Below the pieces are notes generated by a model. It had not been told where the DNA came from and made no database searches. It saw nothing but the letters and a program-made list of their open reading frames with translations. DNA of 64,000 bases from Micromonospora andamanensis (GTDB taxonomy: Bacteria; Actinomycetota; Actinomycetes; Mycobacteriales; Micromonosporaceae): the NCBI RefSeq assembly GCF_016863495.1, contig NZ_BOOZ01000027.1, forward strand, positions 58,097 to 122,096, read 5' to 3'. Of this stretch, positions 34,646-42,765 are shown piece after piece. The position numbers and the translations under genes are program-made. Position 1 is the stretch's first letter. Each line of letters starts with the position of its first letter.

Positions 34646-35359
34646 TTAGGGGGTCGGCTGATCGGTTGACGCACGCGACCGGTAGATACCAATTTCCTCC
34701 GGTCGGACGAGTCCGTCCTCAATCGCCCGGGCGAGCAGTGCCGCCTTCGTGGCGGCTGGTCTGCCGGCCCGCGTGTACTTGATCCTCGCCCGGTCGACGT
34801 ACTGCTTGACGGTGTGCTCGCTGATCCGCATCCGCCGGGCCACCGACGCCTTCGACATCGACTGGAACCACAGCAGCAGCGCCTCACGTTCCTGATCGGA
34901 CAACACCGGCCGGTCCGGGCGCGGATCGCCGACCATCGCGCCGGCCAGCGCCGGTGGGACGTACGGCCGGTCGCTCGCCGCGTCCAGCACGGTGGCCACG
35001 CAGTGCTCCCGTCCCTCGTGCTTGGCGAGGAACGCCACCGCCCCGGCGTCCAGCGCGGCCAGCATTGTCGCGGGGTCGGAGTGTTCCGAGTAGACCACCA
35101 CGCGTCGCCCGGCGGAACTCAGCTCGGCCAGCTTGTCCAACACCAACCTGCCGTGCAGCCGCAGGTCGAGCAGGACTACGTCGGCCTCCGGCGCGGCCCG
35201 CAACACCTCGTCCGGATCGTCGCCGGTGGCCAGCACCGTCAACCGCGGCTCGGTGGCGAGCCAGGCGCGCACCCCGTCGATGACCACCGGATGGTCATCC
35301 ACGATCGCCACCCCGACGGGCCGCCCCGGCGTCACCGGTGCCAGCGCGTCTGCGTCCAT
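34646..35359 (-). CDS. LuxR/NarL-type response regulator
   Basis: A 237-residue regulator. The receiver domain has the acidic pair in AIVDDHPVVIDGV (about 18-30) and the phospho-acceptor Asp in ADVVLLDLRLHG (about 60). The Lys is in FLAKHEGREH (about 113). The LuxR helix-turn-helix is SKASVARRMRISEHTVKQYV (about 175-194), followed by RARIKYTRAGRPAATKAAL. The receiver has VVLLDLRLHG rather than the usual D-x-x-M-P, but the Asp is kept. It overlaps the preceding membrane-kinase gene by 28 bp and would act with it. Confidence 0.9.
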   Translation of the reverse strand: MDADALAPVTPGRPVGVAIVDDHPVVIDGVRAWLATEPRLTVLATGDDPDEVLRAAPEADVVLLDLRLHGRLVLDKLAELSSAGRRVVVYSEHSDPATMLAALDAGAVAFLAKHEGREHCVATVLDAASDRPYVPPALAGAMVGDPRPDRPVLSDQEREALLLWFQSMSKASVARRMRISEHTVKQYVDRARIKYTRAGRPAATKAALLARAIEDGLVRPEEIGIYRSRASTDQPTP

Positions 35360-36537
35360 CTGATCTTCCCGTCCCGTTCGTAGAGGTGCTCTACCTGCCC
35401 GTCGACGTCCTCGGCCGGATGCCCGGTGGGGTCCGGCCCCTCCCGGTCGGGTGTGACGAGACTGACCACCACCTCGTCGGGGCCGGAGACCACTGTCAAC
35501 CGGGCCCAGTCCCGGGCATCCGCGAGGCTTGCGGTGAGCGGGTCCGCCAGGCTCCGGCGGACCCGCACCGGCAACGGTGGCGGTGAACCAATTGTGACCA
35601 GGTCGATCGGGAGGCCGTTGCGCTCGGCCAGATCGACGGCGGCCCGCAGCTCGTGCAGGAGCGGGTGGGGCACGTCGTCGGACTCGGCGATCAGGCGACG
35701 CAGCCGGGCGGCGGCCCGTACGCAGCGCCGCTGCACCTCCGGGTCGGCCGGGTCGGCCCGCCCGTCGGCCAACTCGGTGAGCACCTCGCTGGCGGCACGA
35801 CTGACCAGATTCAACCGCTCGCCCCGCTCGTGCCGGGCCTGTTCGGCGGCTTCCCGCTCGGCCACCATCGCGTTCGTGGTCGCCGCCGTGGCCGCCCGTT
35901 GCCGGGACAGCGTGGCGAGCGCCGCCGCACCGGCGAAGACCGCCACCGGCAGTGACGACGTGCCGTAGAGGGCCATGGTGGCACGGGCCAGGTCGGCGGC
36001 ACCCGTCGCGCCGTGCAGCACGACGGCGGTCAGCGCGGTGGCCGCGTGGGCGGCCAGCAGCGCGAGCAGCCGGTGCACCGGCCGTCCCCAGAGCACCACC
36101 AGGAAGAACCAGGCGAGGGTGCCCCAGACCCAGTTGGCCGGGCTGAACAGATGTGCCCTGCCCACCGAGGCGAAGACCGCCACGTCGACGACCAGCAGCA
36201 GCCCGGCCAGCGGCGCGGCGGGCAGCGGTGCGTCGCGGAGCAGCCGGATCCCGGCGATCACACCGAGCACCGCCACCAGCAACCAGCCACCGAGCACCAC
36301 CTGCGGCACGGCCAGCGCCGGGCCGGCGGTCAGCACCGCCGGCAGCCCGATGGCGAGGTGCCAGACCAGCGCGATGGTGACCGCGACGATCCGGGCCCCC
36401 CGGTCGGAGGTGTGGGCCACCGCGGCGGCCGCCCGGACCGCGCCCACCTCGTCCGAGCCGGATGTGACCCTCGGGGTCGGTACCGAAGCTGGCCGGGTGT
36501 GCTGCGGGAGGAATGTCGTACCCGGTTCAGCCGACAT
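35332..36537 (-). CDS. Membrane protein of sensor-kinase architecture lacking a recognisable H-box
   Basis: A 401-residue protein with about six N-terminal helices (TIALVWHLAIGLPAVLTAGPAL onward). A coiled-coil linker (ATNAMVAEREAAEQARHERGER) follows, then a region positioned like a histidine-kinase core. The helix there is ERLNLVSRAASEVLTEL with no His at the phosphorylation position, and no clear G1/G2 ATP motif is seen. It may be a degenerate kinase or an adaptor that senses a signal for the adjacent kinase. Its ATG overlaps the kinase stop by 11 bp. Confidence 0.7.
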   Translation of the reverse strand: MSAEPGTTFLPQHTRPASVPTPRVTSGSDEVGAVRAAAAVAHTSDRGARIVAVTIALVWHLAIGLPAVLTAGPALAVPQVVLGGWLLVAVLGVIAGIRLLRDAPLPAAPLAGLLLVVDVAVFASVGRAHLFSPANWVWGTLAWFFLVVLWGRPVHRLLALLAAHAATALTAVVLHGATGAADLARATMALYGTSSLPVAVFAGAAALATLSRQRAATAATTNAMVAEREAAEQARHERGERLNLVSRAASEVLTELADGRADPADPEVQRRCVRAAARLRRLIAESDDVPHPLLHELRAAVDLAERNGLPIDLVTIGSPPPLPVRVRRSLADPLTASLADARDWARLTVVSGPDEVVVSLVTPDREGPDPTGHPAEDVDGQVEHLYERDGKIRWTQTRWHR

Positions 36538-37780
36538 CCGACCACTCCAACCGGATGCGGGTGCCCCGACCTGGCGCGGAGTCGATGTCGGCCCGACCGC
36601 CGATGGTCTCCATCCGACCGCGTACCGACTCGCGCAGGCCGTATCGGTGGGCCGGCACGGTGGCCGGGTCGAAACCGGGGCCGTCGTCGGTCACGTCGAC
36701 GGTCAGGGCACCGGCGAACTGCCGCAGTCGCAGCGTCGCCCGCGCGCCGGGAGCATGGTTGGCCACGTTCGCCAGCGCGGCGTGCGCGCTCTCCGCGACG
36801 GCCTCCGCGACGGGTGCCGACACCGTGCACGGTGGCAGGTCGGCGGCCACCGGCAGGCCCGGCAACCGGGCGAGCATCGTCCGGAGTCGCTCGTCCAGCC
36901 GGGCCGTGGCGTCGTGCGGCACCGAGCGTGCCTCCGCCAGGGCGGCGAGCGTACGCAGATCTGCGGCACACCGCTCGCGTAGCGCCGTGGACGGACCGGC
37001 CACCGCCCCCTGCCCGACCATGGTGAGCGTGGCCAGGACGGTGTCGTGCAGGTCGCGGTTCTGCTGCCGTTCCGCCTCGCGGGCGATCCGGGCGACCATG
37101 GCGTGACGGGCGGCCCGTTGAGCGGCCACGAACGCGGTGTCGGCCCGGACGATGCGTCGGCGCATCACCGCTGTCATCATCGCGGTGCAGGCGGTCTGGG
37201 CCAGCAGGGTGGCCGCGTGGGCCCTCGCCTCGGTCGAGTTTCCGGCCAGGTGCGCACCCGTCGCGTAGGCGACGGTGACCAGCAGCCCGGCCGGAACCGA
37301 CAACCGGGCCGGGGCGGTCGCCTGTGCGTTGATCACGGTGGTGCTGGCCAGCACGGCGATCCAGCTGGCCTCACCGGGCAGCACCTCAGGTGCGACCAGG
37401 ACCGGAATAGCCAGGCACGCCGCGCTGGTGAGCGTCACGTCGACGGCGACGACCGGCGCACCGACCCCGTCCCGCCAGGCACGCAGCGCGTACCAGACCG
37501 ACCACCCGGTCAGTACCGCCACTGTCGGCAGCAGCAGTTCCACACGTACCGGCGGGGTACGGACGGCGAGGGCGACCGCGAGACAGAACAGGCCGCAGGA
37601 GAGCCGCAGCAGCGCCGGCAACCGGGTGAAGATGAACGCGAATGCGCCTGCGGCTGGACGGTCCACCCTGGCGGGTGACGTGATCGGGTCTGGCACGGCC
37701 GGCATCGGGAAAGCGTCCTTTGCGACAAACGACCCGATCCGGGTCCGCGCTGCGGAGATCGACGCCGGAGAATAACACAC
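36527..37780 (-). CDS. Sensor histidine kinase, NarX/DesK-type (HisKA_3)
   Basis: A 417-residue (or about 392 if the ATG at 37705 is the start) membrane kinase. After six or so hydrophobic segments, the dimerisation helix carries the phospho-accepting His in NRDLHDTVLATLTMVGQG (about 240). The HATPase domain shows ANVANHAPGARATL (N-box) and VDVTDDGPGFDPATVP (G1). This pairs with the LuxR-type regulator at 34646. The three genes overlap, forming a kinase-pseudokinase-regulator operon. Confidence 0.88.
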   Translation of the reverse strand: MCYSPASISAARTRIGSFVAKDAFPMPAVPDPITSPARVDRPAAGAFAFIFTRLPALLRLSCGLFCLAVALAVRTPPVRVELLLPTVAVLTGWSVWYALRAWRDGVGAPVVAVDVTLTSAACLAIPVLVAPEVLPGEASWIAVLASTTVINAQATAPARLSVPAGLLVTVAYATGAHLAGNSTEARAHAATLLAQTACTAMMTAVMRRRIVRADTAFVAAQRAARHAMVARIAREAERQQNRDLHDTVLATLTMVGQGAVAGPSTALRERCAADLRTLAALAEARSVPHDATARLDERLRTMLARLPGLPVAADLPPCTVSAPVAEAVAESAHAALANVANHAPGARATLRLRQFAGALTVDVTDDGPGFDPATVPAHRYGLRESVRGRMETIGGRADIDSAPGRGTRIRLEWSDVG

Positions 37781-37843
37781 GGCAGTGGCGCTGATGACCG
37801 TGGGTGACGTCGAGTTGGACCCTGCGTCGCCGATCCGTCACCC

Positions 37844-38389
37844 TCAGCCGCTGTGCTCCTCGCGTAGGCCGACACAGTCCTGCTGCCAGAAGGTGGCCGA
37901 GTAGACGAAGGTTCCGGTCATCCAGGGCTCGTACCCGGAAAGCCTGGCCACCTGGAAGGCGGGCACCGGGATGCGCAGCGATGGTCGGCGAAAGCCCAGC
38001 TCGCCGGCGGCGGCGAAGCCGAGGCGGGAGTAGTACCCGGGGTCTCCCTCCAGGAAGACGGCGGGTGCGCCGCGCTGGTCCAGCAGTCGCAGGCCGTGTC
38101 TGACGAGGGCGCCACCGATGCCACGCCGCTGCCGGTCGGGTGTGACCGCGAGCGGGCTGAGCACCTGCACCGTCACGAGTCGACGCGGGGCGTCGAGCAG
38201 GCTGCTGGTGAACAGCACGTGCCCGGCGATCTCGTCATCCTCCTCCGCGACCAGGCTGAGGGCCTCCGGATCGTCGTCGCGCAGCGCCCGCACCAACGCC
38301 GCCACCACCTCACCGTGGCTGCCGAAGGCCAACCGGTGCAACTCGTGGACGGCATCCCGATCGGCGGCCAACTCGTCGCGTATCTGCAT
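37844..38389 (-). CDS. GNAT family N-acetyltransferase (YhbS-like)
   Basis: A 181-residue acetyltransferase. The acetyl-CoA motif A is LAVTPDRQRRGIGGALVRHG (about 80-100, R-x-x-G-x-G/A) and the following GDPGYYSRLGF segment is typical of YhbS-like proteins. The substrate is not known. It is a single gene, convergent or isolated relative to its neighbours. Confidence 0.88.
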   Translation of the reverse strand: MQIRDELAADRDAVHELHRLAFGSHGEVVAALVRALRDDDPEALSLVAEEDDEIAGHVLFTSSLLDAPRRLVTVQVLSPLAVTPDRQRRGIGGALVRHGLRLLDQRGAPAVFLEGDPGYYSRLGFAAAGELGFRRPSLRIPVPAFQVARLSGYEPWMTGTFVYSATFWQQDCVGLREEHSG

Positions 38390-38508
38390 GGCGGTGACCG
38401 TACGGCCGGCGTCACGGCCCGGGCCAGCGATATCCGGTGGGGTGGTGGCGGCCGGCGCGTTCGAAGTCGCGTGCTACATTTACCACTTTCAATGCATTAG
38501 GGGGTGGC

Positions 38509-40047
38509 ATGAAGATCCGACTCGCGGTCGGGGCCGTACTCACCGCCGGTCTGGTCGCCGGCAGCGTCGGCGTCGCCGGCTTGGCCGGCGCGGTCCCGAA
38601 CGCCGAACGCCCGGCCGGTGCCCTCGACGACGCGCCACCCGCGCTGCTCGCGGTAGGCGAGTTCGACTTCTCCCGACCCGAGACGGTCGCCACCGGCCTC
38701 CAGGTGCCGTGGGGGATGGACTTCCTGCCGGACGGCAGCGCCCTGGTCGCCCAGCGCCCCACCGGGCAGGTGGTGCGGGTCCGGCCCGGCCAGTCGCCGG
38801 AGCCCATCGTCACCGTCTCCGGGGTGACTCCGGTCAGCGAGGGCGGCCTACTCGGCCTCGCCGTTTCGCCGACCTACGCCCAGGACGGCTGGATCTACGT
38901 CTACTTCACCACCGCGACCGACAACCGGATCGCCCGGTTCCGGCTCACCGCACCGCAGACCCAGCAACCGATCCTCACCGGGCTGAACCGGGCGGCCATC
39001 CACAACGGCGGCCGGATCGCGTTCGGACCGGACGGGATGCTCTACGTCGGCGTCGGCGACGCCGGACAGACCGCCTCGGCGCAGGACCCGCAGAGCCGCA
39101 ACGGAAAGATCCTGCGTATCCGGCCGGACGGCACCGCCCCGCCGGACAACCCGATCGCCGGCTCACCTGTCTACAGCCTCGGCCACCGCCACGTGCAAGG
39201 TCTGGCCTGGGACGCCCAGGGCCGGCTGTACGCCACCGAGTTCGGCCAGAACACCTGGGACGAGATCAACCTGATCGTCGCCGGCGGCAACTACGGTTGG
39301 CCCACAGTGGAGGGCCGTGCCAACGACCCACGCTTCCGTGACCCGCTGCTCACCTGGACCCCTGCGGAGGCCTCCCCGAGCGGTGCGACGATCGCGGGGA
39401 ACCGCCTCTTCGTGGCCAGCCTGCGCGGCAACCGACTCTGGAACGTGCCGCTCAACGGCTCCGGGGGCGTCGGCACCCCCACCGCCGATCTGACGGGCAG
39501 CTACGGGCGGCTGCGCACGGTCGAGTACGGCCCGGACGGTTGGCTCTGGGTCACCACAAGCAACCGGGACGGCCGAGGCACCCCGGCCGCCACCGACGAC
39601 CGCATTCTCCGCTTCCCACCCCGCGACGGCACCACGCCGCCCCCGACCACCCCGCCTCCCACCACGCCCCCGCCCACCACGCCGCCCCCGACCACACCGC
39701 CGCCCACCACACCGCCGCCCACCAGCGGGCCGGCTGCGTGCACGGTGAGCTGGACGGCGAACCAGTGGAGCAATGGCTTCACCGCGGACGTCCGGGTCAC
39801 CAACCGGGGCACCGCCCTGACCAGTTGGACCGTGACCTGGGCGTTCAGCGGCAACCAGCAGGTCACAAACGCGTGGAACGCGCAGGTCACCCAGTCCGGA
39901 AGGAACGTGACCGCGCGCAACGCCGCCTGGAACGGCAACCTACCGACAAACGGCACGGTGAGCTTCGGCTTCCAGGCCACCTACTCCGGCACCAATGACC
40001 GCCCGACCGCCTTCCAGCTCAACGGCACCCCCTGCCAGCCCACCTGA
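38509..40047 (+). CDS. Secreted PQQ-dependent sugar dehydrogenase-like protein with C-terminal CBM2
   Basis: A 512-residue secreted protein. A signal peptide (LAVGAVLTAGLVAGSVGVAG) precedes a soluble glucose-dehydrogenase/aldose-type beta-propeller with VPWGMDFLPDGSALVAQRPT (about 66), the HNGGRIAFGPDGMLYVGVGD segment (about 165), LGHRHVQGLAWD (about 225) and EFGQNTWDEINLI. A Pro-Thr repeat linker (PPPTT times six) leads to a family 2 carbohydrate-binding module (CTVSWTANQWSNGFTADVRV, about 406). It probably oxidises sugars at a polysaccharide surface. Confidence 0.92.
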   Translation: MKIRLAVGAVLTAGLVAGSVGVAGLAGAVPNAERPAGALDDAPPALLAVGEFDFSRPETVATGLQVPWGMDFLPDGSALVAQRPTGQVVRVRPGQSPEPIVTVSGVTPVSEGGLLGLAVSPTYAQDGWIYVYFTTATDNRIARFRLTAPQTQQPILTGLNRAAIHNGGRIAFGPDGMLYVGVGDAGQTASAQDPQSRNGKILRIRPDGTAPPDNPIAGSPVYSLGHRHVQGLAWDAQGRLYATEFGQNTWDEINLIVAGGNYGWPTVEGRANDPRFRDPLLTWTPAEASPSGATIAGNRLFVASLRGNRLWNVPLNGSGGVGTPTADLTGSYGRLRTVEYGPDGWLWVTTSNRDGRGTPAATDDRILRFPPRDGTTPPPTTPPPTTPPPTTPPPTTPPPTTPPPTSGPAACTVSWTANQWSNGFTADVRVTNRGTALTSWTVTWAFSGNQQVTNAWNAQVTQSGRNVTARNAAWNGNLPTNGTVSFGFQATYSGTNDRPTAFQLNGTPCQPT

Positions 40048-40067
40048 CCGCCCGAGCCAGGTTGCCT

Positions 40068-40116
40068 CAATCTTGGACAGTTCCCGTTCTTCGCTTACGG
40101 AAACTGTCCAAGATTG
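40068..40116. repeat. Inverted repeat after the sugar dehydrogenase gene
   Basis: The arms at 40068-40084 and 40099-40116 share the 15-base core CAATCTTGGACAGTT and its complement, giving a strong stem 20 bp past the dehydrogenase stop. Flanking GAGCCAG/CTGGCTC bases can extend it. Probable terminator. The AT-richer core TTGGACAG is unlike its surroundings, as with the repeat at 22350. Confidence 0.7.
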
Positions 40117-40217
40117 ACGTTGGTGCTCGCTGGCTCAGGCTGAGACGTGCCGCCGGTGCGAAACGACGGCAAGCGGTCCGCGCTCAGCCCACACACCTGG
40201 TGCGGAAAGATGACCAC

Positions 40218-40982
40218 ATGCTCCGATCACCGCGCGCGCTCCTGCTGGATTTCGGCGGAGTCCTGGCCGACGCACCGCGACAGCCACCGGCACCACCGGA
40301 GCTGGTGCGTCGGCTGTTCGACCTGGTGGGCGGCGTAGTGCCGGCGGAGCGGATCGCCGTCGACCTGACCGAGGGCGGTCGGGCCTACGCCCGGTGGCGC
40401 GACGACGTCGGCCGCTCCGGCGACCCGATCGAGCTGCCGCACGCCCGGGTGTGGGCGGACTTCGTGACCCGAGCCTGGCCCCCGCAGGCCCGCACTGCGG
40501 TCGAGGAGGCGGCAACCCCGCTGGCGTACGCCTGGGCCTGGCGACCGGAATGGCATGTCCGCCCGGGGATTCCGGAGGCACTGCGGGCCGCGGCCGATGC
40601 GGGTCTGCCGATGGCGGTGGTCAGCAACGCCCTCTGCGGAGCCGCCCATCGGGACTTCCTCGCCGCAGCCGGGCTCTCCGACCTGTTCGTGGCCGAGTTC
40701 TACAGCGACGAGGCCGGCCTTCGGAAGCCCAATCCCCGGCTGGCCTGGCTGGCCGCCGACGCCGTTGGCGTACCGATCGGGGACTGCTGGTTCGTCGGCG
40801 ACAGCGTGCACCGCGACGTGGCCTGCGCTCGTCGGGCCGGCGCCGGAGCCGCCATCCTGATGCGCTCGCCGCGCACCGACCGCGAACCGTCCCACCCCGA
40901 CCTGCGACCGGACGCCCGCGCCGAGGACGGCCACGGGCTACTGGCTCTGCTGCGGCAGAACCGACGCACTGCTGACCGCTGA
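40218..40982 (+). CDS. HAD-superfamily hydrolase
   Basis: A 254-residue haloacid-dehalogenase-fold phosphatase. The N-terminal motif is LLLDFGGVLAD (about residue 8), with Asp as nucleophile and Gly at the second position, as in the epoxide-hydrolase-like HAD subgroup. The motif II Ser/Asn is in AVVSNAL (about 136), Lys in LRKPNP (about 172) and the final Asp pair in CWFVGDSVHRDVACA (about 192). The substrate is unknown. It is followed directly by the tRNA fragment and accessory island. Confidence 0.85.
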   Translation: MLRSPRALLLDFGGVLADAPRQPPAPPELVRRLFDLVGGVVPAERIAVDLTEGGRAYARWRDDVGRSGDPIELPHARVWADFVTRAWPPQARTAVEEAATPLAYAWAWRPEWHVRPGIPEALRAAADAGLPMAVVSNALCGAAHRDFLAAAGLSDLFVAEFYSDEAGLRKPNPRLAWLAADAVGVPIGDCWFVGDSVHRDVACARRAGAGAAILMRSPRTDREPSHPDLRPDARAEDGHGLLALLRQNRRTADR

Positions 40983-40999
40983 CGCCGAAGTGACAAGGG

Positions 41000-41041
41000 C
41001 GCGCCCGGCAGGATTCGAACCTGCGGCCTTGGGATTAGAAG
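41000..41041 (-). tRNA. 3' half of tRNA-Arg(UCU), probable attachment-site scar
   Basis: On the minus strand the sequence runs from anticodon loop (CTTCTAA, UCU anticodon) through the 3' anticodon stem, T-arm (GCAGG-TTCGAAT-CCTGC) and 3' acceptor strand (CGGGCGC). The expected 5' half and its pairing bases are missing upstream, so it is not a working tRNA. A half-gene cut at the anticodon loop is typical of attL/attR of an integrative element. The intact tRNA gene would lie elsewhere. No CCA is encoded. Confidence 0.65.
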
Positions 41042-41075
41042 TTGAACCCGAACCGTGATCCCGGGTGCTTAGCAG

Positions 41076-41117
41076 TCCGCAGGGGTATCTATCTGTCCAG
41101 CTAGATGCCCCTGCGGA
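41076..41117. repeat. Inverted repeat next to the tRNA fragment
   Basis: Arms 41076-41091 and 41102-41117 pair over 16 bases with one mismatch (core TCCGCAGGGG). It lies 35 bp from the tRNA half-gene, at the inner edge of the putative island, where attP arm-binding sites or a transcription stop could be expected. Confidence 0.55.
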
Positions 41118-41190
41118 TCCTCCTCCATGGTGCTTGGTGGTGCCGAATACCGGATCCTCTGGGCTCAGATCGGGCTCACACCCACCCAGC

Positions 41191-41387
41191 CGGAGCAACA
41201 ACCATCTCCGTTGGGAGGACCTACCGCGGACACGATTGAAGTCGCAGAGTGGAACACCGCCGTGGGGAGGACCAGCGACCGGGCCAGTTGTCCCATCGGA
41301 GCCCCCCCGCGTGCGTGGGAAGGACGCGATGAGCTGAGTAATGGGGTCCAGTGGACCCGGAGCACCCCCACTTGCGTAGGGAGGACC
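41191..41387. CRISPR. Degenerate type I-E CRISPR-like array, four repeats
   Basis: Four imperfect copies of an about 30-base motif lie at 41191-41221, 41247-41273, 41297-41326 and 41358-41387, with end GGGAGGACC or close variants and start CGGAGCA. The last two are 61 bases apart, exactly the period of type I-E arrays; the first two spacings are shortened. The motif CGGAGCACCCCC...GCGT...GGGAGGACC matches the actinobacterial I-E repeat class with a central C-run/G-run hairpin. No cas genes are in the window. It reads as a decayed array. Confidence 0.6.
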
Positions 41388-41456
41388 GCACCCCAGCTAT
41401 TCAAGCCGCCGCGGTGAGGGTCGGCGGGGGAACCAGACGATCAGTTTACGACCGCG

Positions 41457-41897
41457 TCAGGTCAGCGGGATCTGCCGCATCGTGGTTCGGGTGGCGGCGT
41501 AGATGAAGGGTGGCGGCTCGGCGAGGCAGCGCTCGATATCGCGCCAGCGGCTCATCACGACCTCCAACTGGCCGAAGACGCTGCCCGCGTCGGCGGCTGT
41601 CAGGGCGACCATCCTGGCCCGGTGCTCTCGTACGGCGGTGATCTCCAGTCGGTGTTCCTGGATGTGACGGTCCCGGGTGATGATCAGCCATCCCCGGCTG
41701 GCGACCTGCGGGATCCACTCCGAGTCCTTCACGGCGGGTGAGGCGATGGGGCACGGCGGGCGTTGGCGTTTGTGGATGACCGTGCCGGGGTCGCCGGGGT
41801 AGGTGACGTCGGATCGGAGTCCGGCGAGGAGGCGCGCGAGGCCGAGGAGGTCGGCGTCGATGTAGAACCGGACCTCGGCAGGCTTGATCCTGCTCAC
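41457..41897 (-). CDS. PIN-like domain toxin
   Basis: A 146-residue protein starting at GTG 41897, whose first bases overlap the upstream gene stop by 4 bp (GTGA). The N-terminal acidic motif is VRFYIDADLLGLA, with further acidic residues at SEWIPQVASRGWLIITRDRH (about 58-77), consistent with a VapC-like PIN/PIN-like nuclease. The partner is the DUF433/HTH protein immediately upstream, so the pair forms a toxin-antitoxin module. Codon and context suggest it belongs to the accessory island. Confidence 0.78.
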   Translation of the reverse strand: MSRIKPAEVRFYIDADLLGLARLLAGLRSDVTYPGDPGTVIHKRQRPPCPIASPAVKDSEWIPQVASRGWLIITRDRHIQEHRLEITAVREHRARMVALTAADAGSVFGQLEVVMSRWRDIERCLAEPPPFIYAATRTTMRQIPLT

Positions 41898-42565
41898 GCC
41901 GCGCGTTGGGAGTTCTCGTACGCCAGCGCCCACCGCACGTCGGGCACGTCGAGCTGGTACGTCTCGGCGATCTCCTCGACGTCCAGCCCTGCCTCGTCCT
42001 GCTCCCAGAGCACCTCGGTGCTGATCCCCTTGATCGACGGCCGACCGAACCGGACATCTGGCAGGATCCGCACCGGTGACTGGGGGTTGGGGTCCGGTCG
42101 CCAGCCGGCGGCGACATCGCCGTCCCAGGTGACCCGCTCGACAAACGCCGCCGATGGAGGAGTGAGCAGCAGCTGATTGCCGACGGCAGCCACCAGGCAG
42201 TACTCCGGGTCGAGACCGGCCTCGGCCTGAGCTTGCAGCACAAGTTTCTTGCCGGCGACGTAGGGCCGGCGGTCTGCGAGAGGGTAGGGCACCCCGAACT
42301 GCTCGCGGAGCAGGTCGATGAAAGCCCGCAACTCGACCATCGGCACCCGGTGGGTACGTCGGTACTCCCGCAACAGCCCGGCCTCGACGAACTCAGCCCA
42401 CGTCACCGAACGGGCGCCGCGCGGCTCCGTGCGCAGCACAGGTTTGTGTCTGCGCCCCTTACGCTCGTCGCCCTCCAGCCAGTAGTGCAGCGTCGACTGC
42501 GCCACCCGCAGCAGCCGGGCAGCCTCCGCCTCCGAGAAGACCTCACGCTCCAGGACGCTCACCAC
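41894..42565 (-). CDS. DUF433/MerR-like antitoxin
   Basis: A protein of about 223 residues with an N-terminal MerR-type helix-turn-helix (EAEAARLLRVAQSTLHYWLEG, about 12-32) and a C-terminal DUF433 domain (RFGRPSIKGISTEVLWEQDE, about 178-197, then the VPDVRWALAYE helix). DUF433 antitoxins often pair with PIN toxins and bind their own operator. Two adjacent GTGs at 42565 and 42562 are the likely start; an in-frame start at 42646 lacks family support. The stop overlaps the toxin start. Confidence 0.78.
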   Translation of the reverse strand: MVSVLEREVFSEAEAARLLRVAQSTLHYWLEGDERKGRRHKPVLRTEPRGARSVTWAEFVEAGLLREYRRTHRVPMVELRAFIDLLREQFGVPYPLADRRPYVAGKKLVLQAQAEAGLDPEYCLVAAVGNQLLLTPPSAAFVERVTWDGDVAAGWRPDPNPQSPVRILPDVRFGRPSIKGISTEVLWEQDEAGLDVEEIAETYQLDVPDVRWALAYENSQRAA

Positions 42566-42577
42566 AGTGCCAGTCTC

Positions 42578-42730
42578 CCACGCGTCGACTTTCCGTGGGT
42601 CCTGCGCGACCTCGCCGAACGCGACGGAGACAGCGGGCCGTTCCAACAGCGGCTGGCCGAGCTACGGGCGGTACATGCCCGCAGGCCCAGCCTGCTCGAA
42701 CGCCTCAACCTCGCAGGCCTCGACACCTGA
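42578..42730 (+). pseudogene. Possible 3' fragment of a plus-strand gene
   Basis: A plus-strand frame here encodes a helical tail (RLAELRAVHARRPSLLERLN) ending in a stop at 42728-42730, with no credible upstream part: it runs antisense through the antitoxin. The tail resembles the C-terminus of SWIM zinc-finger-type actinobacterial proteins, so this could be a leftover piece of a replaced gene. Weak evidence. Confidence 0.3.
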
Positions 42731-42765
42731 CGCGCGACTCGCCGCCCGATATCAGCCGCCGTGTA

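Noticed and set aside
41000..41120. A complete tRNA (Ser, Sec) or tmRNA at the HAD gene's right side
   Set aside because: Only a T-arm, acceptor 3' strand and UCU anticodon-loop half can be found. No complementary 5' acceptor or anticodon strand exists, so it is a half tRNA-Arg.
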